Shown here piece by piece: positions 1 to 8,489 of a DNA stretch of 64,000 bases. The translations under genes were made by a program, and so were the position numbers. This stretch comes from Nocardia sp. alder85J. Its GTDB lineage: Bacteria; Actinomycetota; Actinomycetes; Mycobacteriales; Mycobacteriaceae. The stretch's first letter is position 1. Every line of letters begins with the position of its first letter. The stretch is from contig NZ_JAIUCZ020000013.1 of assembly GCF_020176955.2 (NCBI RefSeq), positions 239,581-303,580 of the forward strand. Reading direction: 5' to 3'. Below the pieces are notes generated by a model. That model ran no database searches and was not told the DNA's origin. It saw only the letters and a program-made list of their open reading frames with translations.

Positions 1-687
1 GACCAGCCGGCCGTGGTCGGCCACCAGCACCCGCTCGCACAGCCGCTCGATGTCGCCCATGTCGTGGGTGGTGAGCAGCAGGGTGGTGCCGCGCTGGATC
101 CGCTCGTAGCTGAGGAACTCCCGTAGTCGTTGCTTGGACAGCACGTCCAGTCCGATGGTGGGCTCGTCCAGGATCAACAGCTCCGGTGAATGCAGCAGTG
201 CCGCAGCGATTTCCGCGCGCATGCGCTGCCCCAGCGAGAGCTGGCGGACGGGGGTGTCGAGGGTCTCGGCCATCTCCAGTTGCTCGACCAGTTCGTGGGT
301 GCGCTTGCGAGCGCCGTCGGGTTCGAGCCGATGGATGGCGGCGAGGATGGTGAACGATTCGCGCAGCGGCAGATCCCACCACAGCTGCGAGCGCTGGCCG
401 AACACCACCCCGATCCGGCCCGCCAGCTCGCGTCGCTGCCGCACCGGTTCCAGCCCGCACGTGTGCACGGTGCCGGAGGTGGGCACCAGGATGCCGGTGA
501 GCATCTTGATGGTGGTGGACTTGCCGGCGCCGTTGGCGCCGATGTAGCCGACGGCGGCGCCGGATTCGACGGTGAAGCTCATCCGATCCACGGCCGTGAT
601 GGTTTCACGCCGGCGCAGCCGGCGGCCCTCCTCCCTTCGACGCAACACGAATTGTCTGGTGAGTTCGTCGATCTCGATCGCGTTCAT
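1..687 (-). CDS. ABC-2 type exporter ATP-binding protein (3' end outside the window)
   Basis: ATPase subunit of a three-gene exporter with the two permeases encoded just upstream on the same strand. The visible 229 residues hold a Walker A (GANGAGKST, about residues 50-58), a signature-like SLGQRMRAE (about 151-159), a Walker B (LLILDEPTIGLD, about 170-181) and the H-loop TTHD near 206. The Arg-rich stretch at residues 15-30 and the overall sequence resemble the COG4586 group, which normally partners COG4587 and COG3694 permeases, exactly the set found here. The ATG at 687 overlaps the upstream permease stop as ATGA, implying translational coupling. The exported substrate cannot be read from sequence. 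The C-terminal part lies beyond base 1. Confidence 0.9.
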   Translation of the reverse strand, partial: MNAIEIDELTRQFVLRRREEGRRLRRRETITAVDRMSFTVESGAAVGYIGANGAGKSTTIKMLTGILVPTSGTVHTCGLEPVRQRRELAGRIGVVFGQRSQLWWDLPLRESFTILAAIHRLEPDGARKRTHELVEQLEMAETLDTPVRQLSLGQRMRAEIAAALLHSPELLILDEPTIGLDVLSKQRLREFLSYERIQRGTTLLLTTHDMGDIERLCERVLVADHGRLV

Positions 688-1511
688 CCGCCGCCTCCCT
701 GATAGTGTCGTACACCCAGCTGCCAGAACGTCAGGGCAAGAGCCCAGATCCACAGTGCAGCACCCGGAGTCGCCCACGCCAGTCCCGCGGGCAGCCAATC
801 GGGGCCACCGTGACCCAGTAATGCGATCGTGGGCAGGTAGGCGACGAAGGCGACCGGGACGGCGAAGCCGAACAGTACCTGTAGTGGCAGGCCGAACACC
901 GCGGTCGGCTGCTGCGCGGCGAACGCGCCGCCGTAGGTGAAGCTGTTGGTCAGCTCGGAGCCGTCGATCAGGAAGAATTGCAGGCCCGCGGCCGCCACGA
1001 ACAGGCCGGCGAAGATCGCCACCCCGGCCGGGAGCGACAGCGCGAGCAAGGCGAATTTGGTTGTGGTCCAATGGATGTTGTTCTCCACCAGGCCGGCGGC
1101 CAGCACCGCCGCCGCGACCGCGGCCCGGGTGAGCCGGCGCAGCGAGATATCGCTGGTGATCAGTTGCAGCAGCAGCGGTTGCGGTCGCAGATGGAAGGCG
1201 TCCAGAGTGCCCAGCCGGATGTAGGTGGGCAGGGTGTCGGTGTGGCCGACGGCGATCTGCGCGATCGCGAACGTCACGTTGCTCAACCCGAACAGCAGCA
1301 GCATGGCGTGCATGTCGAGTCCGCCGAGCACCCGGACGTTGTGGTAGATCACCCACACCTCGGCGAATTCCACGACGCCGACCAGCAGCGAGGAGAGCAT
1401 GTCCGCGGCGAACGACAGCGGGTAGGCCTGCTGTGAGCGCATCCGGGAACGGAGCACCGCGCGATAGGGCGTGAACCAGTTGCCGTACGGGGCCGCCGCC
1501 GATTCAGCCAC
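684..1511 (-). CDS. ABC-2 type exporter permease (COG3694-like)
   Basis: Polytopic membrane protein of about 275 residues with roughly six hydrophobic segments and the region PTYIRLGTLDAFHLRPQP typical of the ABC-2 permeases that pair with COG4586 ATPases. The start chosen is GTG at 1511, which overlaps the stop of the preceding permease by 8 bases; a longer frame exists upstream but would lie deep inside that gene. The stop overlaps the ATPase start by four bases. It should form the membrane channel together with the protein encoded at 1504-2316. The family assignment is from sequence character; the substrate is unknown. Confidence 0.85.
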   Translation of the reverse strand: MAESAAAPYGNWFTPYRAVLRSRMRSQQAYPLSFAADMLSSLLVGVVEFAEVWVIYHNVRVLGGLDMHAMLLLFGLSNVTFAIAQIAVGHTDTLPTYIRLGTLDAFHLRPQPLLLQLITSDISLRRLTRAAVAAAVLAAGLVENNIHWTTTKFALLALSLPAGVAIFAGLFVAAAGLQFFLIDGSELTNSFTYGGAFAAQQPTAVFGLPLQVLFGFAVPVAFVAYLPTIALLGHGGPDWLPAGLAWATPGAALWIWALALTFWQLGVRHYQGGGG

Positions 1512-2316
1512 CCTGCACCTCCAGTTTGCGGCGGCCTGCGCGCAGCAGCGCACGGCCGAGGGCGAGGGCAACGATCACCCAGAATGCCTGCACGGCAAGG
1601 ATTTGCACGACCTCGCCGCCGGTGGCGTGGCCGGACAGCACGTCGATCGGCCCCTGTAACTGGGAAGGGAACGGGCTGAGGTTTGCCAGTGTACGCAGCC
1701 ACTCGGGGAACAGGTGCACGGGTACGAAAAGTCCGGCCAGGAAAGTCGCGACGATCTGATAGAGCAGCCGGATGCCGCGGGTCTCCACCAGCCAGAAACC
1801 GGCCAGCGCCACCGCGAACAGCAGCAGGAACGAAATAGTCACTGCCAGTACGACACTGACGGCGCCGAGTACATACGGCAACGCCTCGTGTGGTGGCTCC
1901 AATTCGAGGAACAGCATGCCCGCTGCCACGCTGGGCAGTCCTCGCAACAGCAGCGTGCATCCGGCCCGGCCGAGATCACCGGCCAGATAGCAGAATTGGA
2001 TGTCGATCGGGCGCAGGAAGTCGATGGCCACATCGCCGTTACGGATGCGCTCGACCAGATCCAGCGGCGGGCCCATCACGCCGAGGGCACCCAGCAAGCC
2101 CTGCGACAGCCAGACGTACGCGCCGATCGAATCGGGGGTGTATCCGCCGAATCCGGCGGAGGTCCGGACCGCGGCCAGCATCACCGAGGCGCGGACCAGC
2201 CCGAACACCACATTGGTGAACATGCCGGCGAACATCGCCAGCCGATAGTGCCATTGCCTGCGGAAACCTGCTTCGGCCAACCGGAAGTAGACGTCTGAGC
2301 GCGCGCGCACAATCAC
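1504..2316 (-). CDS. ABC-2 type exporter permease (COG4587-like), first gene of the operon
   Basis: A 270-residue membrane protein starting at GTG 2316. It contains the segment LVERIRNGDVAIDFLRPID, which matches the equivalent loop (RIRxGxxxxxLxRP) of the sister permease and marks the ABC-2 family of uncharacterised exporters. About six membrane segments are visible. It is the promoter-proximal gene of a tightly overlapping three-gene operon. It faces the aminotransferase gene at 2518 across about 200 bp, so the two transcripts diverge. The transported compound is not predictable; comparable sets in other Actinobacteria are annotated only as ABC-2 family transporters. Confidence 0.85.
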   Translation of the reverse strand: MIVRARSDVYFRLAEAGFRRQWHYRLAMFAGMFTNVVFGLVRASVMLAAVRTSAGFGGYTPDSIGAYVWLSQGLLGALGVMGPPLDLVERIRNGDVAIDFLRPIDIQFCYLAGDLGRAGCTLLLRGLPSVAAGMLFLELEPPHEALPYVLGAVSVVLAVTISFLLLFAVALAGFWLVETRGIRLLYQIVATFLAGLFVPVHLFPEWLRTLANLSPFPSQLQGPIDVLSGHATGGEVVQILAVQAFWVIVALALGRALLRAGRRKLEVQGG

Positions 2317-2517
2317 ACCACGCTATGGTGCTCGCCTCTCGTTCACAACCGGTTCCGCGAATCACGAATGTTCCGAAAGTGATACCGAGCGGTTGCCGGG
2401 GTGCGATCCTGGCGGTTCGCCGAAACTCTTGTGGGCATGCCCGGTTCGATGTTAGAAACAGGTACATTTCAGATTATTGGGGGCCGGGCCCCGGCTCCCG
2501 CTCGGCGAAGGGCCGCC

Positions 2518-3819
2518 ATGACCACAGTCTTCGAAGCACTCGAATCGAACGTGCGCAGTTACTGCCGGGCGTGGCCGACGGTCTTCGACACCGCGCGCGG
2601 CGCCTGGTTGCGCGACGAGAACGGCCGGGAATACCTGGACTTTTTCGCCGGAGCCGGTGCGCTGAACTACGGCCACAACAACCCGGTGCTGAAATCGGCC
2701 CTGCTGGAGTACCTGTCCGGCGACGGCGTCACCCACGCACTGGACATGTCCACCACCGCCAAACGCGATCTGCTGATCGCGTTGCGCGATCTGGTGCTGG
2801 CGCCGCGCGGGCTGGACTACAAGGTGCAGTTCCCGGGACCGACCGGGGCGAACGCGGTCGAGGCGGCACTGAAGCTGGCGCGCAAGGTGACCGGCCGCAC
2901 CGCGATCTGGAACTTCACCAACTCCTTTCACGGCGTGAGCCTCGGCGCCCTGGCCGTCACCGGCAACGCCGCCAAGCGCGCCGCCGCCGGAGTGCCGCTG
3001 GCCCATGCCGTCCCGATGCCCTACGACGGCTACCTCGGCGCCGACCCCGAGGCGGGCCCGGCCTGGATGCGGAGGGTGCTCGACGACGCCGCCTCCGGTC
3101 TGGACAAACCCGCCGCGGTGATCGTGGAGACCGTGCAGGGTGAGGGCGGGGTGAATGTGGCCAGTACGCGCTGGCTGCGGGCGCTGGCCGAATTGTGCTC
3201 GGCCCGAGGCATTCTGCTGATCGTCGACGATGTGCAGATGGGCTGCGGACGGACCGGCCCGTTCTTCTCGTTCGAGGCGGCCGGGATCACCCCCGACATC
3301 GTGACGCTGTCCAAATCCATCGGCGGGTACGGGCTGCCGATGGCGCTGGTGCTGCTGCGGCCGGAATGGGACCAGTGGGCGCCGGGGGAGCACAACGGTA
3401 CCTTCCGTGGCAACAATCCGGCGTTCGTCACCGCGCGGGCGGCGCTCGAGCATTTCTGGACCGGCGCGGGCCTGACCGCCTCCACCCAGCGGCTGGGGGA
3501 ACGGGTGCACACCGCGCTCACCGAACTCGCCGGTCGGTACCCTGGCGTGTCGGCGCGCGGCCGCGGCCTGGTGCACGGGCTGGCCTTCGCGGATGTGTCG
3601 GTGGCGGGCAAGGTTTCCCGGCTGGCCTTCGAACGGGGGCTGCTCGTCGAGACCTCCGGCTCCGACGAAGAGGTGGTCAAACTGCTGCCGCCGCTGACCG
3701 TCACCGACGACGAACTGACCCACGGCCTGACGGTACTCACCGCGGTCGTGGACGAGATCTGCGCAGGCCGATCGGCGGTCACCGAGACCGCCGCGGCGGG
3801 GTTCACAGGTGGCAGCTAG
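2518..3819 (+). CDS. ectB: EctB-type diaminobutyrate--2-oxoglutarate aminotransferase
   Basis: Class III PLP-dependent aminotransferase of 433 residues. Motifs diagnostic of the EctB/PvdH group are present: FPGPTGANAVEAALKLARK (about 105-123), NSFHGVSLGAL, VQGEGGVNVAS, IVDDVQMGCGRTGPFF and SKSIGGYGLPMA with the probable PLP lysine at K266, followed by PGEHNGTFRGNN. The family converts aspartate semialdehyde to L-2,4-diaminobutyrate, the first step to ectoine and a precursor for some peptides. The start is ATG 2518 after a GA-rich stretch; an in-frame extension to 2401 exists but lacks homology to family N-termini. There is no ectA or ectC beside it, so the pathway served is uncertain and the symbol reflects family only. 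Confidence 0.8.
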   Translation: MTTVFEALESNVRSYCRAWPTVFDTARGAWLRDENGREYLDFFAGAGALNYGHNNPVLKSALLEYLSGDGVTHALDMSTTAKRDLLIALRDLVLAPRGLDYKVQFPGPTGANAVEAALKLARKVTGRTAIWNFTNSFHGVSLGALAVTGNAAKRAAAGVPLAHAVPMPYDGYLGADPEAGPAWMRRVLDDAASGLDKPAAVIVETVQGEGGVNVASTRWLRALAELCSARGILLIVDDVQMGCGRTGPFFSFEAAGITPDIVTLSKSIGGYGLPMALVLLRPEWDQWAPGEHNGTFRGNNPAFVTARAALEHFWTGAGLTASTQRLGERVHTALTELAGRYPGVSARGRGLVHGLAFADVSVAGKVSRLAFERGLLVETSGSDEEVVKLLPPLTVTDDELTHGLTVLTAVVDEICAGRSAVTETAAAGFTGGS

Positions 3820-3922
3820 GTTCGCCACAGCTGGAAGAGAAGCTGCTCGGGCACAGTCGGCAGGCCGCGGCAGTGTGCCGGGCAACCGCTTCGCATCCGG
3901 CTCGGCTGAAGGACTCGCTCTC

Positions 3923-4732
3923 ATGGCCAGATACTCCAATGGTGAATCCGTGCTCTCCCGGCTGGCTCGGTTGTTCGACGCATTCGGACCGGAAACCCGG
4001 TCGTCGACGGTGTCGGAGCTGTCCGAGCGCACCGGAATCCCGCTGCCGACGGTGTCCCGCATGGTCGCCGAGCTGGTCGAGCGCGGCTGGTTGCAGCGCG
4101 ATGCGGAGCGGCGGGTGTGGATCGGCGTGCGGATGTGGGAGATGGTCAGCCGCGCCGCGCCGATGCGGGAGCTGTCCCGGACCGCGATGCCGTTCATGAC
4201 CGAACTGCACGCCCGCATCGGCCAGCACGTCCACCTCGGCGTCCGCGAGGGGCACGAGGTGCTGATCGTCGAGCAGCTCTCGGCGCCGATCGCGGTGCGC
4301 AGCCTGATCTCGACCGCGAGCCGGTTGCCGCTGCACGCCTCGGCGCCCGGTCTGGTGCTGCTCGCCCACGCATCGGCCGATGTGCAGGAATCCGTGCTGG
4401 CCGAACCGTTGCGGGGTTACACCCCGCACACCGTCACCGATCCGCGCGCGCTGCGGATGGTGCTGAGCCGGGTGCGCCGGGCCGGCGCGGCGTACTGCCC
4501 GGGACTGATCGATCCGATCGCCACCTCGATCGCCGTGCCGTTGCGGGCCGCCGACGGTCAGGTGATGGCGTCGTTGTCGGTGGTATTGCCGAATACCGAG
4601 GCCGCCATGGCCGTAATGCCCGCGGTGCGGGCCGCCGGGTTGCGCATCTGCCGGGCGCTGGCCGATCGCCGGGTGTCGGAACTGGCTGTGCTGACGGAGG
4701 ATCCGCGCCCCCTGCGCACCGGCACATTGTGA
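3923..4732 (+). CDS. IclR-family transcriptional regulator
   Basis: A 269-residue regulator with an N-terminal winged helix-turn-helix (LSERTGIPLPTVSRMVAELVERGWL, about residues 31-55) and a C-terminal IclR effector domain containing LPLHASAPGLVLLA and VPLRAADGQVMASLSV. ATG 3923 is taken as the start because it directly precedes the family-typical N-terminus; an in-frame ATG at 3809 would overlap the preceding gene. It ends 138 bp before the sugar-binding protein gene and could sense its ligand or act on the aminotransferase upstream. The effector is unknown. Confidence 0.85.
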   Translation: MARYSNGESVLSRLARLFDAFGPETRSSTVSELSERTGIPLPTVSRMVAELVERGWLQRDAERRVWIGVRMWEMVSRAAPMRELSRTAMPFMTELHARIGQHVHLGVREGHEVLIVEQLSAPIAVRSLISTASRLPLHASAPGLVLLAHASADVQESVLAEPLRGYTPHTVTDPRALRMVLSRVRRAGAAYCPGLIDPIATSIAVPLRAADGQVMASLSVVLPNTEAAMAVMPAVRAAGLRICRALADRRVSELAVLTEDPRPLRTGTL

Positions 4733-4755
4733 GCTGGACCACACTGTTGCATAAT
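4727..4755 (+). promoter_or_regulatory. Probable promoter of the sugar importer operon
   Basis: TTGTGA at 4727-4732 and CATAAT at 4750-4755 are separated by 17 bp, a good match to a primary sigma-factor promoter in an otherwise G/C-rich stretch. The -35 box overlaps the stop codon of the IclR gene. Transcription would begin near 4762, upstream of the palindrome at 4784-4804. Confidence 0.6.
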
Positions 4756-4783
4756 TGTGATGTCCGTTTCGGCGTCGGTCGCA

Positions 4784-4804
4784 TATGTTGTTGGCTACAA
4801 CATA
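4784..4804. promoter_or_regulatory. Perfect 21-bp inverted repeat, operator of the sugar importer operon
   Basis: Arms TATGTTGT and ACAACATA are exactly complementary around a TGGCT spacer. It lies just downstream of the predicted transcription start and about 67 bp before the lipoprotein start at 4871, a position suited to roadblock repression. The likely ligands are the ROK regulator encoded at 8490 or the IclR protein encoded at 3923. Confidence 0.75.
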
Positions 4805-4870
4805 ATGGCCGGCGTCACTCCCGTACCCGACGGGCCGGCGTTTCGGTCGCCAGTTCGAAAGGTGCATCTG

Positions 4871-5992
4871 ATGAGGACGAAAGCGCTCGGCGTCGTTGCC
4901 GTGGCCCTGGCCGGTCTGCTGACCATGACCGCGTGTGGTTCCAACTCCTCCTCCGGTAGCAGCTCCTCCAGCGGTGGTTCCGGTGGCGGTGGCGGGAACG
5001 GCACCGTCGGTGTCATCCTGCCGGAGACGGCGACCTCGGCCCGCTGGGAGGGCTTCGACCGCCCGATGCTGCAGAAGGCGTTCAAGGCACAGGGCTTCGA
5101 CGCCGACATCCAGAACGCCCAGGGTGATGTGCAGAAGTTCAGCAGCCTCGCCGACGGCATGATCGCCAAGGGCGTGAAGGTCCTCGTCATCGCTTCGATC
5201 AACAGCGAGGTCGGCACCGCGGTCGCCAACAAGGCGAAGAAGGCCGGCATCCCGACCATCGACTACGACCGGCTCAACCTCGGCGGCTCCTCGGACTACT
5301 ACGTGTCCTTCGACAACGTCGGCGTCGGCCAGTTGCAGGGCCAGGGCCTGGCGACCGCGCTGAAGGACAACCGCGGCGCCCAGGTGATCGAGATCGAGGG
5401 CGCGCCGACCGACAACAACGCCACCCTGTTCCACGACGGACAGGAAAAGGTGCTCAAGCCGCTCTACGATTCCGGCGCGCTGAAGCTGGTGCACAGCCAG
5501 CCGATCGACGAATGGGACAATCAGAAGGGCGGCCAGGTCTTCGAGCAGCTGCTCACCGGTAACGGCGGCAAGGTCGACGGCGTCGTCGCCGCCAACGACG
5601 GCCTGGCCGGCGCCATCATCACCGTGCTGAAGAAGAACGGCCTCAACGGCAAGGTGCCGGTCACCGGCCAGGACGCCACCGCCGACGGGCTCAGGGCGAT
5701 CCTGCGCGGCGACCAGTACATGACGGTGTTCAAGCCGATCCAGGACGAGGCCGACGCGGCCGCGAAACTGGCCGCCGCCCTGGTCAAGGGCGACAAGGCG
5801 GGCGCCGACGCGCTGGCCACCGCGGTCAGCAAGGACACCAAGGGCAACCGCGACGTGAAGTCGGTGCTGCTGACCCCGCACCTGGTCACCAAGGCCGAGG
5901 TCAAACAGGTCGTCGACCAGGGCTACATCAAGGCCTCCGAGCTGTGCTCCGGGGACGTGTCCGCCGCCTGCGGTCAGCTCGGGATCTCCTGA
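4871..5992 (+). CDS. xylF: Xylose-type sugar ABC transporter substrate-binding lipoprotein
   Basis: A 373-residue periplasmic-binding-protein-fold lipoprotein. The signal peptide ends in a lipobox with acceptor cysteine C22 (LTMTAC), followed by a Ser/Gly-rich linker. The mature domain shows the XylF pattern: GVILPETATSARWEGFDRP, the repeated VLVIASINSEVG segment, PTIDYDRLNLGG and AANDGLAGAII, then VTGQDATADGLRAIL. The start ATG 4871 is the only one giving a normal lipoprotein signal. It heads an operon with the ATPase and permease genes. Xylose or another pentose is the expected ligand from family membership; no xylA or xylB gene lies nearby to confirm it. Confidence 0.85.
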   Translation: MRTKALGVVAVALAGLLTMTACGSNSSSGSSSSSGGSGGGGGNGTVGVILPETATSARWEGFDRPMLQKAFKAQGFDADIQNAQGDVQKFSSLADGMIAKGVKVLVIASINSEVGTAVANKAKKAGIPTIDYDRLNLGGSSDYYVSFDNVGVGQLQGQGLATALKDNRGAQVIEIEGAPTDNNATLFHDGQEKVLKPLYDSGALKLVHSQPIDEWDNQKGGQVFEQLLTGNGGKVDGVVAANDGLAGAIITVLKKNGLNGKVPVTGQDATADGLRAILRGDQYMTVFKPIQDEADAAAKLAAALVKGDKAGADALATAVSKDTKGNRDVKSVLLTPHLVTKAEVKQVVDQGYIKASELCSGDVSAACGQLGIS

Positions 5993-6037
5993 GCCGCAAC
6001 GCATCCGGCTTTCGGTATCCCGGCCTCGAGGAAGATC

Positions 6038-6811
6038 ATGAGCGAACCGCTGTTGCAGATCACCGGGCTCAACAAGAGTTTCGGTGCCGTCCACGTCCTG
6101 CACGACGTCGAATTCACCGCTCCCGCAGGGGAGGTCACCGCACTGGTGGGTGACAACGGCGCCGGCAAGTCGACCCTGGTGAAATGCATCGCCGGTATCC
6201 ACCCCGCCGATTCCGGCACCATCCGGTTCAACGGGGCCGAGGTACAGATGCGCGGGCCGAAGGACGCGTCGGCGCTGGGTATCGAGGTCGTCTACCAGGA
6301 TCTCGCCCTGGCCGACAACCTCGACATCGTGCAGAACATGTTCCTCGGCCGGGAACGCGGCAAGCCGTGGTTCCTGGACGAGGCCAACATGGAGGACGCG
6401 GCCCGGCGCACCCTCGCCTCGCTGTCGGTGCGCACGGTGAAATCCGTGCGCACGCCGGTGTCCGCACTGTCGGGCGGACAGCGGCAGACCGTCGCGATCG
6501 CGAAAGCGGTGCTGTGGAACAGCAATCTGGTGCTCCTCGACGAACCGACCGCGGCGCTCGGCGTCGCCCAGACCCGGCAGGTGCTGGATCTGGTGCGGCG
6601 CCTGGCCGAACAGGGCCTGGGCGTGGTGCTGATCAGCCACAACCTCGCCGACGTGTTCGAGGTCGCCGACCGGATCGCGGTGCTGTACCTGGGACGGATG
6701 GCGGCGCAGGTCCGCACCGCCGATGTCACCCAGAACCAGGTCGTGGAACTGATCACCGCGGGACGCTCCGGCGAACTGGGCCTGGCCCGGCCCGAGTCCG
6801 CGGTGCTGTAG
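6038..6811 (+). CDS. xylG: Sugar ABC transporter ATP-binding protein, single domain
   Basis: A 257-residue ATPase with Walker A GDNGAGKST (residues 38-46), signature LSGGQRQTVA (144-153), Walker B LVLLDEPTAAL (164-174) and a switch histidine in LISHNLADV. Many monosaccharide importers use an ATPase of about 500 residues with two fused domains; this one is the single-domain form common in actinobacterial xylFGH sets and must act as a dimer. It lies 45 bp after the binding-protein gene and 16 bp before the permease gene. Confidence 0.85.
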   Translation: MSEPLLQITGLNKSFGAVHVLHDVEFTAPAGEVTALVGDNGAGKSTLVKCIAGIHPADSGTIRFNGAEVQMRGPKDASALGIEVVYQDLALADNLDIVQNMFLGRERGKPWFLDEANMEDAARRTLASLSVRTVKSVRTPVSALSGGQRQTVAIAKAVLWNSNLVLLDEPTAALGVAQTRQVLDLVRRLAEQGLGVVLISHNLADVFEVADRIAVLYLGRMAAQVRTADVTQNQVVELITAGRSGELGLARPESAVL

Positions 6812-6827
6812 CAGGAAAGACAGTGTG

Positions 6828-8282
6828 ATGACACAAGTTTCGGCCACGGGCTCGAACACCAACGGAACGCCGGCGGAGCATGCCGGAACCGACCAGGCGA
6901 TCGCCGATTTCGGCATCGACACCACCACCGTGTCCACGGCGGAGGCCGTGCGCGCCTATCTCGCCCGAGTGAGGGGCGGCGAGATCGGCTCGCTGCCGGC
7001 GATTCTGGGGCTGGTGGTGCTGATCGTGCTGTTCAGCCTGCTGTCGGATGTGTTCTTCTCGCTGAACAACATCGCCAACCTGCTGGCACAAGGCGCGGGC
7101 CAGACCATCATCGCGATGGGCATCGTGTACGTCCTGCTGCTCGGCGAGATCGACCTGTCCGCCGGCACCGCGTCCGGCGTGGCCGGCGCGGTGCTGGCCA
7201 TGCACTTCGTCGACAACGGAAATCTGTTGTCTGGCATGGGCAATACCGTCTTCGTCATCTTCAACGCGCTGCTGGTGCTGGCGGCGGTGCTGGCCGGGTG
7301 GCTGCGGATCTGGCCGGGTGTGGCGATGTCGCTGCTGGGAATCGTGCTGACCGTGTGCGGATTTCATGCCAATCCGTGGATCGAGATGCTGCTGGCGGTG
7401 TGTGTGGGCACCGCGATCGGCTGCATCACCGGCTTCCTGATCGCCCGCATCGGGATGCCGTCGTTCGTGGTGACGCTGGCGCTGTTCCTGGCCTGGCAGG
7501 GCGCCATCCTGCAACTGATCGGGCAGGGCGGCGTGCTGGGCATCAGCTCCTCGCACGTGCTGGACGAGGTCGCCAACGGGAATCTGTCGGTGACGGGCAG
7601 CTGGGTGTTGTTCGTGGTGGCCGCCGGTGGTTATGCCGCGGTCACCCTGATCGGGCACTTCCGCAGGCGGGCAAAGGGTCTGGTGACGCAGCCGACGGTG
7701 CTGGTGGTGGCCAAGGTGTCGGCGGTGGGCGTGCTCGCCGCGGTGGCCACGGCGCTGCTGTCGGTGAATCGCTCACCCAGCGCGCTGATCCGGATCTCCG
7801 GGGTGCCGTACGTGGTGCCGATCGTGCTGGTGCTGCTGGTGGTCGGCACATATGTGCTCAACCGCACCACCTACGGCCGTCATCTCTACGCCACCGGCGG
7901 CAACAACGAGGCGGCGCGGCGGGCCGGTATCAACGTGGTGCAGTTGCGCGCCAGCGCTTTCGTGATCTGCTCCGGCGTCGCGGCGGTCGGCGCGATCGTC
8001 TACTCGTCCAAGGTGGGTTCGGTGGATCCGCAGGCCGGTGGGCTGAACACGCTGTTGTTCGCGGTGGGCGCGGCGGTGATCGGCGGTACCTCGCTGTTCG
8101 GCGGCCGCGGCCGGGTGGCCGACGCGGTGATCGGCGGTGCGGTGCTCGCGGTGGTGTCCAACGGGCTCGGGCTGTTGCGGCAGCCGGCGGCGGTGGTCTC
8201 GATCGTCACCGGATTGGTGTTGTTGCTGGCGGCCACGGTCGACGCGCTGTCACGACGGCGGGCCGCGGCTGCCGGGCGATGA
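6828..8282 (+). CDS. xylH: Sugar ABC transporter permease
   Basis: A 484-residue inner-membrane permease of the branched-chain amino-acid/ribose transporter fold with ten or more hydrophobic segments. The conserved region GEIDLSAGTASGVAGAVLA lies early, and NRTTYGRHLYATGGNNEAARRAGI is the cytoplasmic coupling loop. ATG 6828 follows AGGAAAG at a suitable distance; GTG at 6825 is an equally in-frame alternative one codon upstream. The N-terminal 50 residues are hydrophilic, and an extended segment separates the second and third conserved blocks, as in XylH proteins. It completes the importer with the two upstream genes. Confidence 0.85.
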   Translation: MTQVSATGSNTNGTPAEHAGTDQAIADFGIDTTTVSTAEAVRAYLARVRGGEIGSLPAILGLVVLIVLFSLLSDVFFSLNNIANLLAQGAGQTIIAMGIVYVLLLGEIDLSAGTASGVAGAVLAMHFVDNGNLLSGMGNTVFVIFNALLVLAAVLAGWLRIWPGVAMSLLGIVLTVCGFHANPWIEMLLAVCVGTAIGCITGFLIARIGMPSFVVTLALFLAWQGAILQLIGQGGVLGISSSHVLDEVANGNLSVTGSWVLFVVAAGGYAAVTLIGHFRRRAKGLVTQPTVLVVAKVSAVGVLAAVATALLSVNRSPSALIRISGVPYVVPIVLVLLVVGTYVLNRTTYGRHLYATGGNNEAARRAGINVVQLRASAFVICSGVAAVGAIVYSSKVGSVDPQAGGLNTLLFAVGAAVIGGTSLFGGRGRVADAVIGGAVLAVVSNGLGLLRQPAAVVSIVTGLVLLLAATVDALSRRRAAAAGR

Positions 8283-8489
8283 GGGTGTGGACGGCGGGAC
8301 GGCCGGATGCGGCGGGCGGCGATTGCCGTACCGTGCCGAATCCGGCCGTCCCGGTCGTTCGGCTGCGTTGTCCCGGTGGTGTTTTCGCTTCCGCGACGGC
8401 GCGACGCGACCGGTCGGTTCGGCGCGAAACCGGTGCTCGCGGCGGTGGCGGTGGTGAGATGAGGGGCCCGCAGTGCTATTGATGAGGCC

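Noticed and set aside
2317..2517. Search for an iron-regulator or ectoine-type operator between the exporter and ectB
   Set aside because: The gap is locally A/T-rich near 2450-2480 but shows no convincing inverted repeat.
3803..6937. A 1044-codon open frame on the minus strand
   Set aside because: It lies opposite four well-supported plus-strand genes, is dominated by His, Arg, Gln and Gly and has no recognisable domain; it is an antisense artefact of high G/C content.
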